A program made the position numbers and the translations under genes. The notes beneath the pieces are model-generated. The model saw only the letters and a program-made list of their open reading frames with translations, did not search any database and had not been told where the DNA came from. Source: Eretmocerus hayati (Eukaryota; Arthropoda; Insecta; Hymenoptera; Aphelinidae). Taken from it: a DNA stretch of 64,000 nt. Every line of letters begins with the position of its first letter. Within the stretch, counting starts at the first letter, position 1. The stretch spans positions 11,291,268 through 11,355,267 of the forward strand of contig CM056744.1 in NCBI GenBank assembly GCA_029851415.1. The letters are read 5' to 3'. This document shows positions 46,756 to 59,470 of the stretch, piece by piece.

Positions 46756-47590
46756 TTAATTGAATGTTTGAAAAACCCGTAAAGAAAATAATGATATCGA
46801 AAAAAGGAATTAAAACTCAATCTCATTTTTCGTGAATTCAACTATGAGCATTGAGACTTTGAAGGAATCCCAAGAGCATGGAGACCACTTATATTATGTT
46901 AAACTCTGATTCGTGATTTATGATACAAATCGTGTATTTGATCACCAATCACAAGACTATCACTAATGAACGAAAATAACTCGCACGCGGTTAATTTCTA
47001 ACCTACAAATAGGCACATTTTCGTTCTTAACAATCTCGACATCTTTTCCAATTTTGGCTCAACGAAGAGTTATCCAGGCTATGTTAGATGCTGAGAAAGC
47101 CTGGGTAACTCGTTGTTTAACCCAAATCGGAAAATATTTTGCAAGGTTTGGGAACAAATTTCATCGTTCACGGCGACCGCATCGCCAGAAGGTATATTGA
47201 AGAATTTTTGTTTTTTGGATACACCTCAGCGAGGTATAACTTTGAAAGTATGGCAAGGTGATCCTACATTTATCAAGCACAATCTTCAAAGAGAGATTTC
47301 GATTATGAAAAGTTCCCTAAATATATTCAGGCACAACTTCTTGACATTGAAGTGACAATTGAATATTTATATCAATATGGATCGGTGTCAACCAACAATT
47401 GATGCACGACAGCTCGATACAAGGTTTACATCTTTACCAGCATTACACTCGTGCTATAAAGACAGACACCGGCCTCAAGCAGGACGCGTTTACATCGAAT
47501 ACACCTCACCGATGTATTTTTGGAAGGACGGCGAGGCATCACCACGAAAATTTTTTAACAAATCCTTAAGAATTAAGAGATATGTTGATT
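46756..47590. other. No gene assigned
   Basis: Plus-strand ORFs at 47113-47355 (80 codons) and 47359-47592 (77 codons) lie close together but match no family I know and show no splice or start context. They could be remnants of a mobile element. Confidence 0.3.
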
Positions 47591-48060
47591 AATTACGCAA
47601 CGTTCCCTCAAAATTCAACTAATATTCCAAACACGCAGCAAGGAAAGAAATGAAATCTGACAACAGGTCTCCAAGTCTGGGGCGTCGTTCCAATACAATA
47701 TCGCGCTCACAGTTATTAAATTTATTCAGATAAAACGATTTTCCAAAATAATTACGCAATGTTCGATCAGAAATCAACTAACCGTACAAACGGGCAGCAA
47801 GGAAAGGAATCAAATCCAATAACAGGTCTCAAGTCTGGGGCGTCGTTCCAATTCAATATTGTGCTCACAGTTATTACATTCATTTGTAAAAAATGGATTT
47901 CACAATAATTACGCAATGTTCCATCAAAAATCAACTAACCGTCCAAACGAGCAGCAAGGAAAAAGATGAAATCCAACAACAGGTCTCAAGTCTGGGGCGC
48001 CGCCCCTAATACAAAATTGTGCTTAAAGTTATTAAATTTATTTGGATAAAACAGATAACG
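47591..48060. repeat. 158-bp satellite-like tandem repeat, 3 copies
   Basis: Units start AATTACGCAA at 47591, 47750 and 47907 (periods 159 and 157) and share CAACAGGTCTCAAGTCTGGG, GGCGTCGTTCCAAT and CAGTTATTA segments. A period near one nucleosome length is common in satellite DNA. Copies differ by perhaps 10-15%. Confidence 0.85.
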
Positions 48061-50586
48061 AGGGAGTTATCGATATACTTCGAATTTCAAATATCATGCA
48101 TTGTATGTGCATCCACTTTTGGACCCAATAGTGAAGATTTTTCAGAAGTCGTTACGATGAGAAATAATTTTAATACGAAACCAATATATGGAAATAAAAT
48201 AACATATCTCTTAATCATGCTCATCATTTGTTTGATTGTTAATTGATCAATGATCAACAAAATTTAAAAATTTTTTGAAGCTCGTTTTCTAATCAATAAT
48301 GCTAATTATACACATATAATACAATTTACACAATAATTTTTATACGGCCCAACCTAGCGCAACCTTACCCTAGTACCACATACCGACGACAGGAATTTAT
48401 TCACGGCCCGATGTATATCAAAAATTAGAAAAAAAATAGAATTTTCACGAAAAATCACATTGACATTGATTGCGAAATGGCGTTCATGCGCGAACACGAT
48501 GCTGAACTTTGCCGATTCAGCTAAACCCAACCATACTTCCCAGTATCTATATTCCAGTATATATATTGAAGAAATATCGTGCATAAAATTCTCTGATAAC
48601 CGCTTTAGATCAGGAAGAACCGCAAAGTCTTGTGATGGTTTCCGAAATTCATCCTCTTGTTATTGTGGAGCCTTTTTTGTTTGATCAATATCCCTTCAAT
48701 TCACGAGATGAATATTGTGTCATGGGTACGTGGTAGCCATACAACCCGGCCGTGGAGTTTTATTCACATCTTACGTGAGAACTTTCATGATACAAAGTTT
48801 GAGATGAATTGTTGAGTTACTGTTATTTTATAACTTGCCCTCGACAGCTTGTTCTTCAGACAAAATCATGGGAATATTGTAGGAAATAGGAACTGCTGGA
48901 CTGATGGTACCTCCTTTATAAATAGGCTCATTCAATTTCTAACTTGTTCGAATCCTCTATGAATTTGGGCTAATCACGATAATATTTATGATATTTTTAC
49001 CAGGATATTGGATTGAAATCTTTCAGAAATGTTGCACAAATCTCACAGAAATGTTTCAGTGCAAGGTTGCTCAAAGATCGAGTATGAAATTTTTTGAAAC
49101 ATCCCGGGAAGATTGCCCTGAAATGTTGCAACGGAATATTTTGAAATATTTTTTGCAATACCCGCGCAAGATTCCCGGAAGATCGCACTGAAGTATTCCT
49201 CTGAATCTTTCTATGAAATATCTCCATGCTGTGTGGGATGCGTCATAATGCTCGTAACATTGGGTACAAACATGATTTCACATCGTATATAGTCGAAAGA
49301 AAAAAATGGAAAGAATTTTAGCAATGACTGTGGAGCAAGCTTGATGGTTCATCAAGTGTTGAGTTGATGATTTATGATAGTTCATTCATTTGAAACAGCA
49401 AGAATAGAAAATAGAAAAATCATTGTTGAATATTTTCAGTGCCATTGATTATTGATCGGAGCCTGGCGTCACTGATGATCTAAATCTGAATAGCCGGAAT
49501 GGTCATCATTCACGAAATATTAATAAAACTCTTGATTCAATCAAGGCCAGGAAAGCTATTTTCTTCCTATACAAATTGAAGAAATAATAAAAGCTAACTC
49601 TGGTCCCATTTCTGTGTGAGATTCCTTCCGTCAATTTGATTTTCAAGTAGTATCATCAGTTGCATAGTTTGTCCTTGGGTGGTATTTGTGCTCAATTAGG
49701 TGGAAAGCCTTGTGACTTTCCATCGATATTTTGAAATACATAGGACCAGCAGGGTTCATTCACAGTTTACATGATGCAGTCTTGATGTCATGACACATAT
49801 CAAGTATTTTGAGCAGTCGAAAGAGGGAGGAGCGAAAGTTTTTTACAAGCTTTCAACAGACAAAGATGATTTGGACTCTATTGGTTTTCTTGGCAGATCT
49901 GGAGATTTTCTAATGTAAAAATTATTTCGAAGCTAAAATACAGTGGTCGCATGATGGATAGGAAAGTTCCAAGAAATTGTAATAAACATACAAAACGAAA
50001 AGTTTTCGAAGATGTGATCGTCCAAAGAGTATTGATTGTTTTATTTTTGATAATTTCACATCATTTAATAAAGGAATGAGATTGACAAGCCATTCGAATA
50101 CGCCATTTGATTTGGTATCCATCAAGTCAAGAGATCAGACCTTAAGACCTTAATTTCTTCTTCTTTAGCTTTCAATTTGCAAATCGACACGGGTAGTTGT
50201 ATATTTTACTTAGAATAAATCCTGAACATCTCCTGAACTATCTTGCTGGAAGTTGGAACTGGGAGTTCCGAAGATTATCTGGAATCAAAAAAAAATTGAA
50301 AATTGGAACATTAAAATCCATACAATGGAGTCTGTGACGTATTTTGAGTAGACATTGAGATAAAGGAATTGGTAGAATACACTCCTGTCTCATGTCCGAG
50401 AAACTGCTGTCATCGAGTTTTGAGCTGAATTTGACCTAAAAACTTGTGAAATTCGTTCGATTGAATCGAATGCATGTTATCCATTGCATCGAATGCAAGA
50501 AAGACATTCACTAACATTTTGGAATCATGTTATCATTGCTGATGATGTACCCTATGCTACCAAGTATGGGAGAATTAGATCATGAT
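48061..50586. other. No gene seen
   Basis: AT-rich intergenic sequence. Around 49010-49200 there are repeated GAAATGTTGCA/TTGCAAC and GGAAGAT motifs that make short ORFs on both strands, but no family is recognised. Confidence 0.35.
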
Positions 50587-53500
50587 TTATCGGGTAACTT
50601 GGATCAACTTCATTTGAATATACAACAAAATCATGAAATTACTGTGGAAGCAGGGCACGAAGCGATCAAAGGCATGACAAGTTTCACCTCGACGAGACGA
50701 GAATTGTAGGGAATTTGAATTCAAAAATATAATCAAGGGATACATGTATTGAACGTTACTCACCATAGTTATGCAGCGATCTACGATTAGTTGATTGATT
50801 GAAGGAGATTTCTTATAAAGATCTGAGAGCAGTTTCAAGTCCTCTTTGAGAATGCACACATTGCGATCACACGATGTTTTAGCTAAAAATTATATAGCGA
50901 TTTAGTTTTGAAGGATACCGATAGCTAAAGGAAATATTGATTTTTAACCTTTTTCTGTACACGTGGAATTTATATTGAGAAGTTTCTGGTCTTCTTCTGC
51001 CGTGAGTGTAATTTCACCTTTTCCTGATGCGTCCTTAATGCAGTCCTCTATTTTACCCTGTATGAAAGGTGCAAAGTCTATGAACGAAACGGATGGCTGA
51101 ATGCGTTATTGTTACTGAATACAAGAGTGAATTACGACATTTGAGCTTGAATTGATTTGATTAATCAAGAATCTGGATTCTACAGATTTCCTTACAACAT
51201 ATGATGAATTTTGCAGATTTTTGATCCTTATCTGCTCGGAACACACGCGGAATCCCTTAGAGACTCATAATATATATCTTACCGATTTGAGCGAGTAGAT
51301 ATCATTTCCATTGAATATACAGATTTTTGATTGACTATTGAAGATGAATCCTAGTAACGGATCCAAGTTTCCTTGGAAGAATTTTTCCTTGATCACTAAA
51401 ATAACAGAAATCATTATTGGATGATCTGCAATCCTTTGCCAATATTGAGAACTTATCGTAAATCTCACCTTTTTTAAAATTCTCCTCACGAGGGCCCTGT
51501 AACAAGTAAATGAGTTTTAGTATCGACTATTGATTCATTATCATTCAAATTATTCTGGCTAATTGCAGATGAGCAATCATCCGGGCAATCATCTAAATAA
51601 TATTTGGAATTATTTAGATGATGGTAAATTTATTTGGAAAAATATCGAAAAATGTGGCTTCCAATGCTATCTTTGGAATACTTGAGTGGCACTTAACTAT
51701 GATAGCGTAATCATGAGTACTTTCCATCACTAATCACGTATCAAATCCGTGATTTCGCGAGCGGCGTGTAGAGTTGTCAAAAAAGCACCTCGAAAAACGC
51801 CAACCCACATCTTTTGCCTCTAATGAGCAAACTGAGGTCTGAATATTGTTCCAGACTTCGAAAAAAAAGGTTAAAAAATATTTTAGATATCGCTTTTATG
51901 GGTGTGAAAATTATTGAGAGTAAAGTATTTAAAAAAAGAAGTTTGAAAAATATCAACTTTTCGAACACCACACACCTTAAAAGCGTGGGGTGCCTAAGAG
52001 GGGAGTATGCGGTGCATGTCTCTTCTGTAGTACCCCACGCTTTTACGGTGTGTGGTGTTCGAAAAGTTGATATTTTTCAAACTTCTTTTTTTAAATACTT
52101 TACTCTCAATAATTTTCACACCCATAAAAGCGATATCTAAAATATTTTTTAACCTTTTTATTTCCTTTCTTTTAGTGAAAGTAATTTTTGATGTCGCACC
52201 GAACGTTGAAGTTCAATCGTGGCTCAAATTATCACTTGATCCAAGTTTTGATTTCGTGGTTTGGATGTGATCTGTGATTCGCTACTCATGAGGTTTATTC
52301 GATTATGCGGGTCAGAGCGCTCGGAGCGGAGCGCTCCGACCGCTCGGATCTGTCCGGTCTCGTCCATCATCGAACGCGCGTTCGGACAAAGTTCGCTCGG
52401 AGCGCTCCGAACGCTCCATCTAAGATTTCTAGTCGGGGAGAGGGGAGACAGCCTGTTTCTAATGCTGTGGACGATTCCTCCCGATTGATTCTCCTCGGCT
52501 GAAAATCTTAGACGGAGTACGTTCGGAGCGCTCCCAAGCGCTCGAGCGAACTTTTGACCGAACGCGCGTTCGCTCGCATAATCAAATAAACCTATGGATC
52601 GAAGCTAGGTCTCTCTCTCTCTCTCTCACTCTCTTTCGCTCTCATACCTATCCTCTCATGTCATCTCGTGCTGCGTCTGCTGGGTAAGTTTACTGCTTAC
52701 AAACATTAGCTGGCATTAGTCGCCAGCTTAGAAACTGCCGTGAGGGGGGGGGGGGGGGGCGGGGCGACCACGAAAAATCGCGGTGCACAGCCTATTACCG
52801 ACAAGGCCGCTTCGAGCGACGCGAGTCCACCGGTGATGGCTCACACAGATGCGCGCTAGGACCAGTCAGACAAACAGTGCACAAACTTTTTCCAGGAAAA
52901 AACACGAAATATCGGGGAGAAGGGCAAGAAATGGGTGGTCCGAGCGTCGAGTGGGGAGACGGTGAAGTAGAATAAAAGCGATAAATAAATAAAAAAAGCT
53001 TGTGAGACCGCATGCACGCACGCACGCATGCATACACTCACCCAGCCATCCACACACGCACACACACCCCCCCCCCCACACACACACAGAGGAATTAGCT
53101 AAAGAGTCTGTCTCAGAGGCCTGATCCCCAGTAGAAATCAAATCAGTGCAACCCTACTCGAAACCATGCCCCGACCAGTATTGACTGACTAGAGCCCAGG
53201 CAGTATGCTGACGCTTGTGATGACCGGGCATTGACCGGATAGCTTGATTGAATCGCGAGATTTCCAGGACTGTGATATTGTTTTTGTTAATTTGACAAAA
53301 CTCAAATAAAGCTACGACCGAAATTTTTTGCGACGTTCTCGCAGATTGTTTTTCTTTTTCTAATGTGAAATTGCTAATAATTAACTTGATCTACCATGAA
53401 TGTGATGTGAATGTTTCGGTCCGTGTGGTTGCTCACTCACTTGTAATCAAATGTTGAGGTTAGGAAACCTCATTATTGCGGAATTTACATGTTATGAGAT

Positions 53501-55104
53501 TTGTGAGGCTATCCTTGTAAGAAGCATGAGCATCTCAAGATTTTTAATATTACTTTTGCTAGACAGTAATTTTCTTATAGATTGATTTGGAAAGTACCAA
53601 AAATTTTTTAGATTCTCGTTAAATTACTCATATTTCTCTTTGACATCTCAAATCTCCCTACCTTACGAGATTCTCTTTAACATAGATATTCATTCTGAAC
53701 TTGTGAGATTGTTTTGGTTTAATGTAGACTTTTTTTTACTAAAATGGGAGATCTCATAAGCTGAAAAACTGTCTTGCAAGTAGGCAAAAGATCACACGTT
53801 TTGGGACAATCTCGTCATTTGATGGTGGTTAGTACTGGTTAGTACAAAGATCTCACGATCCCGCCGTAAGAGCACAAAAATCCACGTTGAGAAAACCACC
53901 AGAAAATTCTGCTCGACGTACGTGAATTTATTTGGGCCTACAAAAATACTGAATGTCTTATCAGAACGACAATCTATAATCAGGGTGTCTAGTCAGTCCC
54001 CGCTCATCACAAGCGTCAGCACACTGGTCCGTCCTTGATCAGTCTCACTTGTTAGTGCCTGGTCATTTCGGGCATCAATCTGATCACGATTTCTACTATA
54101 GTGATTGAAGGATAAGGTTTACAACTGCTTGTCTGTACCCACTCGGATATTGAAGAAACAAATAATATCAAAAAATAAAAGTGAATGAATGGTCGTCGTT
54201 CATGTGAAGATTCTTGATGAATCAATTAATTCAGATTTGTTATGTTTCTCGCCACCAGTTTTGTACGTATCATTTGTGATAACCATTCCATTCATGTTAT
54301 TGTTTGTATAGTTTTAATTTTACGGGTATGAGTGTGGTTGAAGATGCATTTGTTTTTTGATATGTAACCCTTGATTTCCAATTTGAACAATGGACTTACG
54401 CTCTTTTTCCTGATTAATGAATTTCCAGGTCTATGAGGCGGGCTTACACCCGTTCACAAATTCAATTCTTCCACGTGCAATGCAATCTTTGGATCCAGGA
54501 AGTGTCTCAATCGATAAATAGGATCTAGTAGAACATCGCAAATGCCTCAACTCGAATTTTGATAGAAATTTGAGTCGAGCCGTTTAGTTTGACTACCACA
54601 GGTATGTAACTAAAGACAGCAGTACACCTCTTTTCACTCCGTAATTCAACGTAATAAATTTTCTGATTTTTTGGTCTTTACTTCAAGTTGCTTCGATGTG
54701 ATTGTGCTGTCCATGGCAGACACAGGCAACACACTCATAATGCAAAGTCATCAAGTTAACGAATCCTGGTTGAATCTGCAGTGAATTATTATATACTTTT
54801 GTTGAAGTTGTCACACGAATAGTTCATTAATAAAATTAAGAACATCCGAAGATTGAATCAAAAATCGATTTCATACATAGGTACCAACCTTTTTTTTGAC
54901 ATTGCCGCACGATTCGTCGGCCTGGTTCGCCAAACTTTTTAGAGAGATTTGCACCTTCTTCCAAAGATTTTTTGAGCCAGCATTTAGGGCGATGACATTC
55001 GGTTTCATCTGTTGCAAGGATAGTATTTCAGTCAACGAAGCAGATACGACTAGTTTCTCCACGAAAAATCGATATAAAGCCTCAGCGCGTAGAGACATCT
55101 CGTC
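50587..55104 (-). CDS. Unrecognised Cys-containing protein, exon cluster A
   Basis: Candidate exons on the minus strand: 55104-54889 (phase 0, 72 codons, DEMSLRAEALYRFFVEKL...), 51496-51469 (28 bp, GPREENFKK), 51395-51283, 51057-50949 and 50882-50764. The last four join in phase to a continuous reading ...VIKEKFFQGNLDPLLGF...GKIEDCIKDAS...STCTEKAKTSCDRNVCIL...DRCITM. After ITM either a donor (ATG|GTGAGT, 50763) is used or the frame reads on to a stop at 50587, ending with a C-x8-C pair (CHAFDRFVPC). Joining the 54.9-kb exon across a 3.4-kb, transposon-filled intron is the weakest step. Cluster B (55986-57662) has the same exon order, phases and sequence pattern, which is the best evidence that these are real. 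No start or signal peptide was found. Function unknown. Confidence 0.5.
51864..52160. mobile_element. Near-perfect foldback, arms of about 130 bp
   Basis: The left arm (AAAAGGTTAAAAAATATTTT on) is complemented almost base for base by the right arm, ending AATATTTTTTAACCTTTTT. The arms include TTTTCGAACACCACACACC and AAAAGCGTGGGG, whose partner differs by one or two bases. The centre is about 40 bp. Such high arm identity suggests a young insertion or hairpin-templated correction. Confidence 0.88.
52290..52594. mobile_element. CpG-rich MITE with GAGCGCTC palindromes
   Basis: The termini AGGTTTATTCGATTATGCG and CGCATAATCAAATAAACCT are inverted, with one mismatch, and flanked by ATG on both sides (possible 3-bp target duplication). 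The interior holds five AGCGCT palindromes and two GAACGCGCGTTC palindromes, placed symmetrically, in an otherwise AT-rich region. Confidence 0.8.
52612..52632. repeat. (TC)n microsatellite
   Basis: About ten TC dinucleotides followed by an imperfect CTCT tract. A G-tract of about 17 residues follows at about 52745-52762. Confidence 0.9.
53130..54097. mobile_element. TIR element, about 970 bp
   Basis: Left end AGTAGAAATCAAATCAG and right end CTGATCACGATTTCTACT are inverted relatives. Further inward, GCTGACGCTTGTGATGACCG (53209) is complemented near 54000-54020. No ORF of note lies inside. Confidence 0.6.
54106..54888. other. No gene seen
   Basis: AT-rich. A small imperfect hairpin (ACTCGAATTTTGATAGAAAT followed by TTGAGTCGAG) lies at about 54550-54582. 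No supported gene. Confidence 0.35.
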
Positions 55105-55985
55105 CTAGTGCTTGGTAAATGATAATTTTTAGACCCGAATTTGTCAGACGATTGGGATATTTTCCACGCACTGGGACTGAAAGCGTGAATTTCTAGAACC
55201 GACTCTGCAGTAGCTGTCAGAATTGATATCCAAGTCGTTATTTTTTTTAGGGAATTGAGGAATATCAGTGGTCCAGCCTCAACCTACGTGTCTTTCGTCA
55301 AAAACTGAGTTTTGATGATTTGGAGTTTAAAAATCGTCACTTTTTTGCCTCATCAGATGTGACATTCATGAAATGTCACTGGAGTCCATCCACAACTTAT
55401 CCGTATTGAAGCACAATATTTTATTGCATAGTTCGAACATGGCTGAATATAAATTTCTCAAAATAGTTCTCTGCGCTGGTTCATATCTTGAGCACTAGTA
55501 CATTGGTTGGCCAACCTTCATGCTCGGAAGAAATTCATTCCACATTCTTGGTAACGTACAAAACACAGTCAAATTGAATCTCATGGTTCTTGATGGTGAT
55601 GAGTTGGGAGCCCCGGATCATATATTTAATGAGATTCATAAAAAAAATAGTTGTCTCAGGCTTTGCACGTTTCTACACCCGTTTCTCGACCACTTGGAAT
55701 CGAATCAGAGAAAAAATTCTTCTCACTGACATGAGTGAAATTCTCGTTCAAGTCCATTTCATGTGTCATGGTTGTGATGTTTTAGGCCCATCAGAACCAA
55801 CGACTCAACACAGTGATTCACGCTGTATAGAAAAATGTTAAACCAGGAAAAAAAACCCATACTGATTCCCTATAAATCCAAAGCTCGGATGACGAATCTG
55901 ACAGCTACAACAGGATCATCGGCCATATTATCTAACTTCAAATAATGTTTGCTAGTTGTAAAAAAGAATTTAAATTAATTCCGAC

Positions 55986-57662
55986 CTTCAAGTGCGCACG
56001 TCGAATTCAAGCGAAGGAGCCTCTGCTCATCTTCTGGAGTTAAAGCCATCTGCATATCTTGTGAAGCGTCCCTAATAATGCATTCTGCCAAGTTTCCCTG
56101 CAAAAGATATCAAAGCGACGACTAACTAAGATTGTTGTATTCTGGTCCTCGACAGGACTGGCTTGTACAGGAAACCTCGTTATCTGCGAGAATATAGTTT
56201 CAGAAAAGTAACGCGGACAACGAAATCACGGATGATAAGACGTTTGGTCTTATGAGAAATTAACTTGAGGGCAGTGGCATATCCAGGGACCGATCTCGGG
56301 TGGGCGATCAGGTCTTGGGGAGGGCAATTTGCGAAATTTTCCGGAAGCGCGCGCTGCCACGCGTGTGTCCTCCTATGTTCTCCGTGCAAATTTTTTCTCC
56401 TCAGAAGAAGCGAGGGCGGTCGCCCCTACCGCCCGCTGGATCTTCGCCTGCTTGAGGGAGGAGGAGGGGGTACGTTCCACTGATTTGGCATATCATGATG
56501 GTAGTGATTAATTTTTGCCTAAATTTTGTACTGTTCATGAAAGCGTTTCGCAATATTTTACGATACATACCTTTCAAATGAATGTTCAATGAACGGATGA
56601 TAAAATTTCCTCTATATGTACAAACGCCTTTTCAAAACCTCGAAGAAAAGAATCATATTCAAATGCTTGGCTCGTCCTAGCAGGCCTTTGTGCATTTTTT
56701 CAAATTTTTACGGGAAATCACATGGCTGAGTCTTTGAGTTGATATATGGGTGATGAGTCATCGCTAATCCACAATCTCAAGTTCGTTATCTCAATCAATT
56801 CTGATGTAGAACGCTGCTCAAGCTCAAGCTCATCATCAAACAGATTTCCTGTAGATGTCTCCATTGCAAGTTCCTCAATCGATTCCACAGTGTATGAGGT
56901 GGCTCGAGCAAGGGGAAATTGGAACTTGATAGGTAGAAATTCATTCTAACCTTACAGTTGTGATATGGATCGTATTCGATGTGCAATTACAGAATATCCA
57001 CGACGCGACGTGCAGATTTTCATAAAATTGCAATAACTTTCGGAAAGTAAATGACCATTCACCCGCAGAAAAAACTCTATCGCGTATATTCACATAGGGA
57101 CTGGCGCACGTCGCAAACCAGCGATTCCCGAATAATGAAATCCGCGGGGGACGAGGAACTCCTGTATTTCCTTTTTTTTTTTCTTTTTTTTGATTGTAAA
57201 TTATCCCTGTGATGCCAACATGAATATAGGCCATGCACGAGCATCACAAGAAGTGGCATCACAAAAAACAATGAATTTTATGGGAGAGTTCACGTGAGAA
57301 ATGATATGCAGATTCACAGAGTCTTACCAGGAGAAGGGTCCAAAACTCTGTAGGTATTAGGCACACCTCCGGAAAACGCTCAAACATGAATCTCACAAAT
57401 GGCTCTGCATTCCCTTGGTGAAATTGATCGAGGACCACTGGAAAATTGTATTTGGGAGATGAATATTTGAAATGATCGAAATACTTTTTGATCGAAAAAT
57501 GTCCGCATGATTCAGAACGCTGGAGAAACGATATTTGAAAGATGATTTCGCCGTTGAAGCAGCATAGATCTTCTCAGGCGGAGAATAAAGGAAAATCGGA
57601 AATCAGAAAGTTAGGTTCTACTCACATCTTTTTTCTTCAGCTCCAAGTGTGGGACCTGGTAC
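55986..57662 (-). CDS. Unrecognised Cys-containing protein, exon cluster B (paralogue of A)
   Basis: Exons on the minus strand: 57662-57626 (37 bp, VPGPTLGAEEKR), 57437-57328 (LDQFHQGNAEPFVRFMF...VCLIP) and 56097-55986 (GNLAECIIRDASQD...RLLRLNSTCALE). Phases (0/1, 1/0, 0/1) match those of cluster A exons b, c and d, and residues align: FxQGNxxPxxxFxF, then xCI(I/K)xDAS, then LTxEDxQxLLxxNSTC. The matching last exon (A: 50882-50764) was not found between 55110 and 55985, so the gene is either incomplete or has a diverged exon there. An open minus-strand stretch at about 56760-56925 could be an extra exon but is unsupported. Both clusters could even be modules of one gene. Function unknown. Confidence 0.48.
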
Positions 57663-59379
57663 CTAAATTGATTAATATTGATATTGAATCTCATTTTCAT
57701 ATACATTTATGAATATTTGAATGGGATCCATGAATTTTGAATAAAGGCAGGGATTGAGAGGATTGTACTTTTCACAGTTTTGTTGGGTGACTGATCTATC
57801 AATCGAGTCGTTTCTGTTTTACCATTGGGTACAAAAAGTGAATTTTTCGTTATCATTATTCGATGTCACAGAGCAGATATCCTAAAGGAGGGCTTGACTT
57901 GCATTCATGTCGGACATTCTTTAGTGAATTCAGAGTCAAACGATAGGATTTGTATCTATGACATAGTAGTACAATCTTTCAAGAATTATGTTGCAAAAAT
58001 GTTAGTTTTTTCCAATTTTGGCCGAATTTTCAACTCTTTGCGGCATCTTGCTATATATACTTTGTATCACTACTCAACATGAATGAAGATATTATTTGAT
58101 GGATTTAATCCATCTTCCAACCAACCGTGTAACACAAGTATTCAAACAGTTGGGATGATAATAATCAAATTATTCTCATCTGCTATTTCGATGAAAAGAA
58201 ATCGGTCTTTTGGGAAAGGAATCTCAAAATCACTAGAGATAATTCCAGTGAGTATTTTGAAGATGAAATTATTTTCGACGACTCACCATGATCAATCTCC
58301 GCAGCGCTACATTCGCGGTGGCAAGATGGATAATAATAGTAATGAAGATAGCTCTCATGGTCGATGGACCTCACACAGGGCACTTTATTTCTCCTTCTTG
58401 TCAAGATGTTCAACTTATCTATAAAAATTCGAATTGATGTGAGAAGCGTGAAATATTACTCAAACTTTATGTGCCACAGAAATTACTAGTCAGTAATTGC
58501 ATAGAACAGTGAACGCGAACTCCAACGCAGCGAGTCCACACACTTCGGCTGGATATGCGAGTATGACAAAATCAAGTTTCGTCCAACAGCGATGCGCAAA
58601 CAACCGGTTGTTCGACCTCTCTTTTGGTGCGATTGTCCGCATTCTGCATGGGGAATGATAGTGTAACGGCACATTTTCTCCCCGTAATATCTATCCCAAG
58701 TCATGAACGAATGTCGATGAACATTGTATAGAAAAAAAAAATAACTCGGAATTCGACCAAGATACTTAAGGATCATCAAAGTGATCGAACCTCTCTATTG
58801 TTTCTGTTTTGAAGATAATCCACGATTTTAAGATGAATTGAGCCAGTCTTGAATTAAGGAGAACGGTATCGTCAACGGTACATGGGCGCGAAAATTGGAT
58901 TCCGTGTGCTGAGTGACTTTTCCGGCTCGAGCCGAAGGCGAGGGTCGGCAATGTCACAATGATGCGAACATGCAGGTTTTGCAGCCACGTGTTGTATGCT
59001 ATTATTTGACAATCCGAGGTTGGAAGTGAAAAATGCATGCAGAAAGGACATATTCAGGTACAGTGTATCAAAAGACGTGTACGAGGTTTCACAAAAGGTG
59101 TATATACCGAACTCGCCATCACCTTTCACATGGTGAAAATTTAAAGTACAGTGCATGAAATTATTTTCACCGCTCACATTATAAACTCATGTGATGAGAT
59201 ACCTTGTGAACTATCGACATGGCTGAACCCGTTGAGGTGACAAGAGGTCTGGAGTACCCCAAGCTTATTTCGGACTCATGGTCAAATGAAGTCTTAGAAT
59301 GTAATAATAACAGGTTGGGTGACCGTAGTAGTTTTTCTGCCTTTTCTGCGGTACACGGAAATTTAGTTTTGGGACAATT
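57663..59379. other. No gene seen
   Basis: Several ORFs under 115 codons overlap on both strands (57825-59200). None shows a family motif or consistent splice context. The upstream exons and promoter of cluster B would be expected here but were not identified. Confidence 0.35.
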
Positions 59380-59470
59380 GGGGGCCATGCACATACTATG
59401 TAACCGGCTAGGGGGGGGGGGGAGTCAAGGGATATACCACGGTTGGTCACGACGGGGGGGGGGGGGGCTC
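59380..59470. repeat. Poly-G element, copy 1
   Basis: GGGGCCATGCACATACTATG at 59380 leads into two long G tracts. The same terminus occurs inverted at the end of the copy at 62655-62802. The family has a GGGGCCATGCACATACTACGTAACC-like terminus (seen in parts); the opposite end of this copy was not found. Confidence 0.5.

Noticed and set aside
47113..47592. Two adjacent plus-strand ORFs of about 80 codons
   Set aside because: No recognisable domain; the second ends next to the satellite array.
56746..56986. Open Ser-rich (plus) and acidic (minus) frames between cluster B exons
   Set aside because: Neither has phase-compatible splice sites that I could confirm with the neighbouring exons.
57077..57271. 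Minus-strand ORF starting with a signal-peptide-like MFFVMPLLVMLVHG
   Set aside because: It lies downstream of cluster B exons on the same strand and has no donor leading in phase to a known exon; it could be the start of another gene but this is unsupported.
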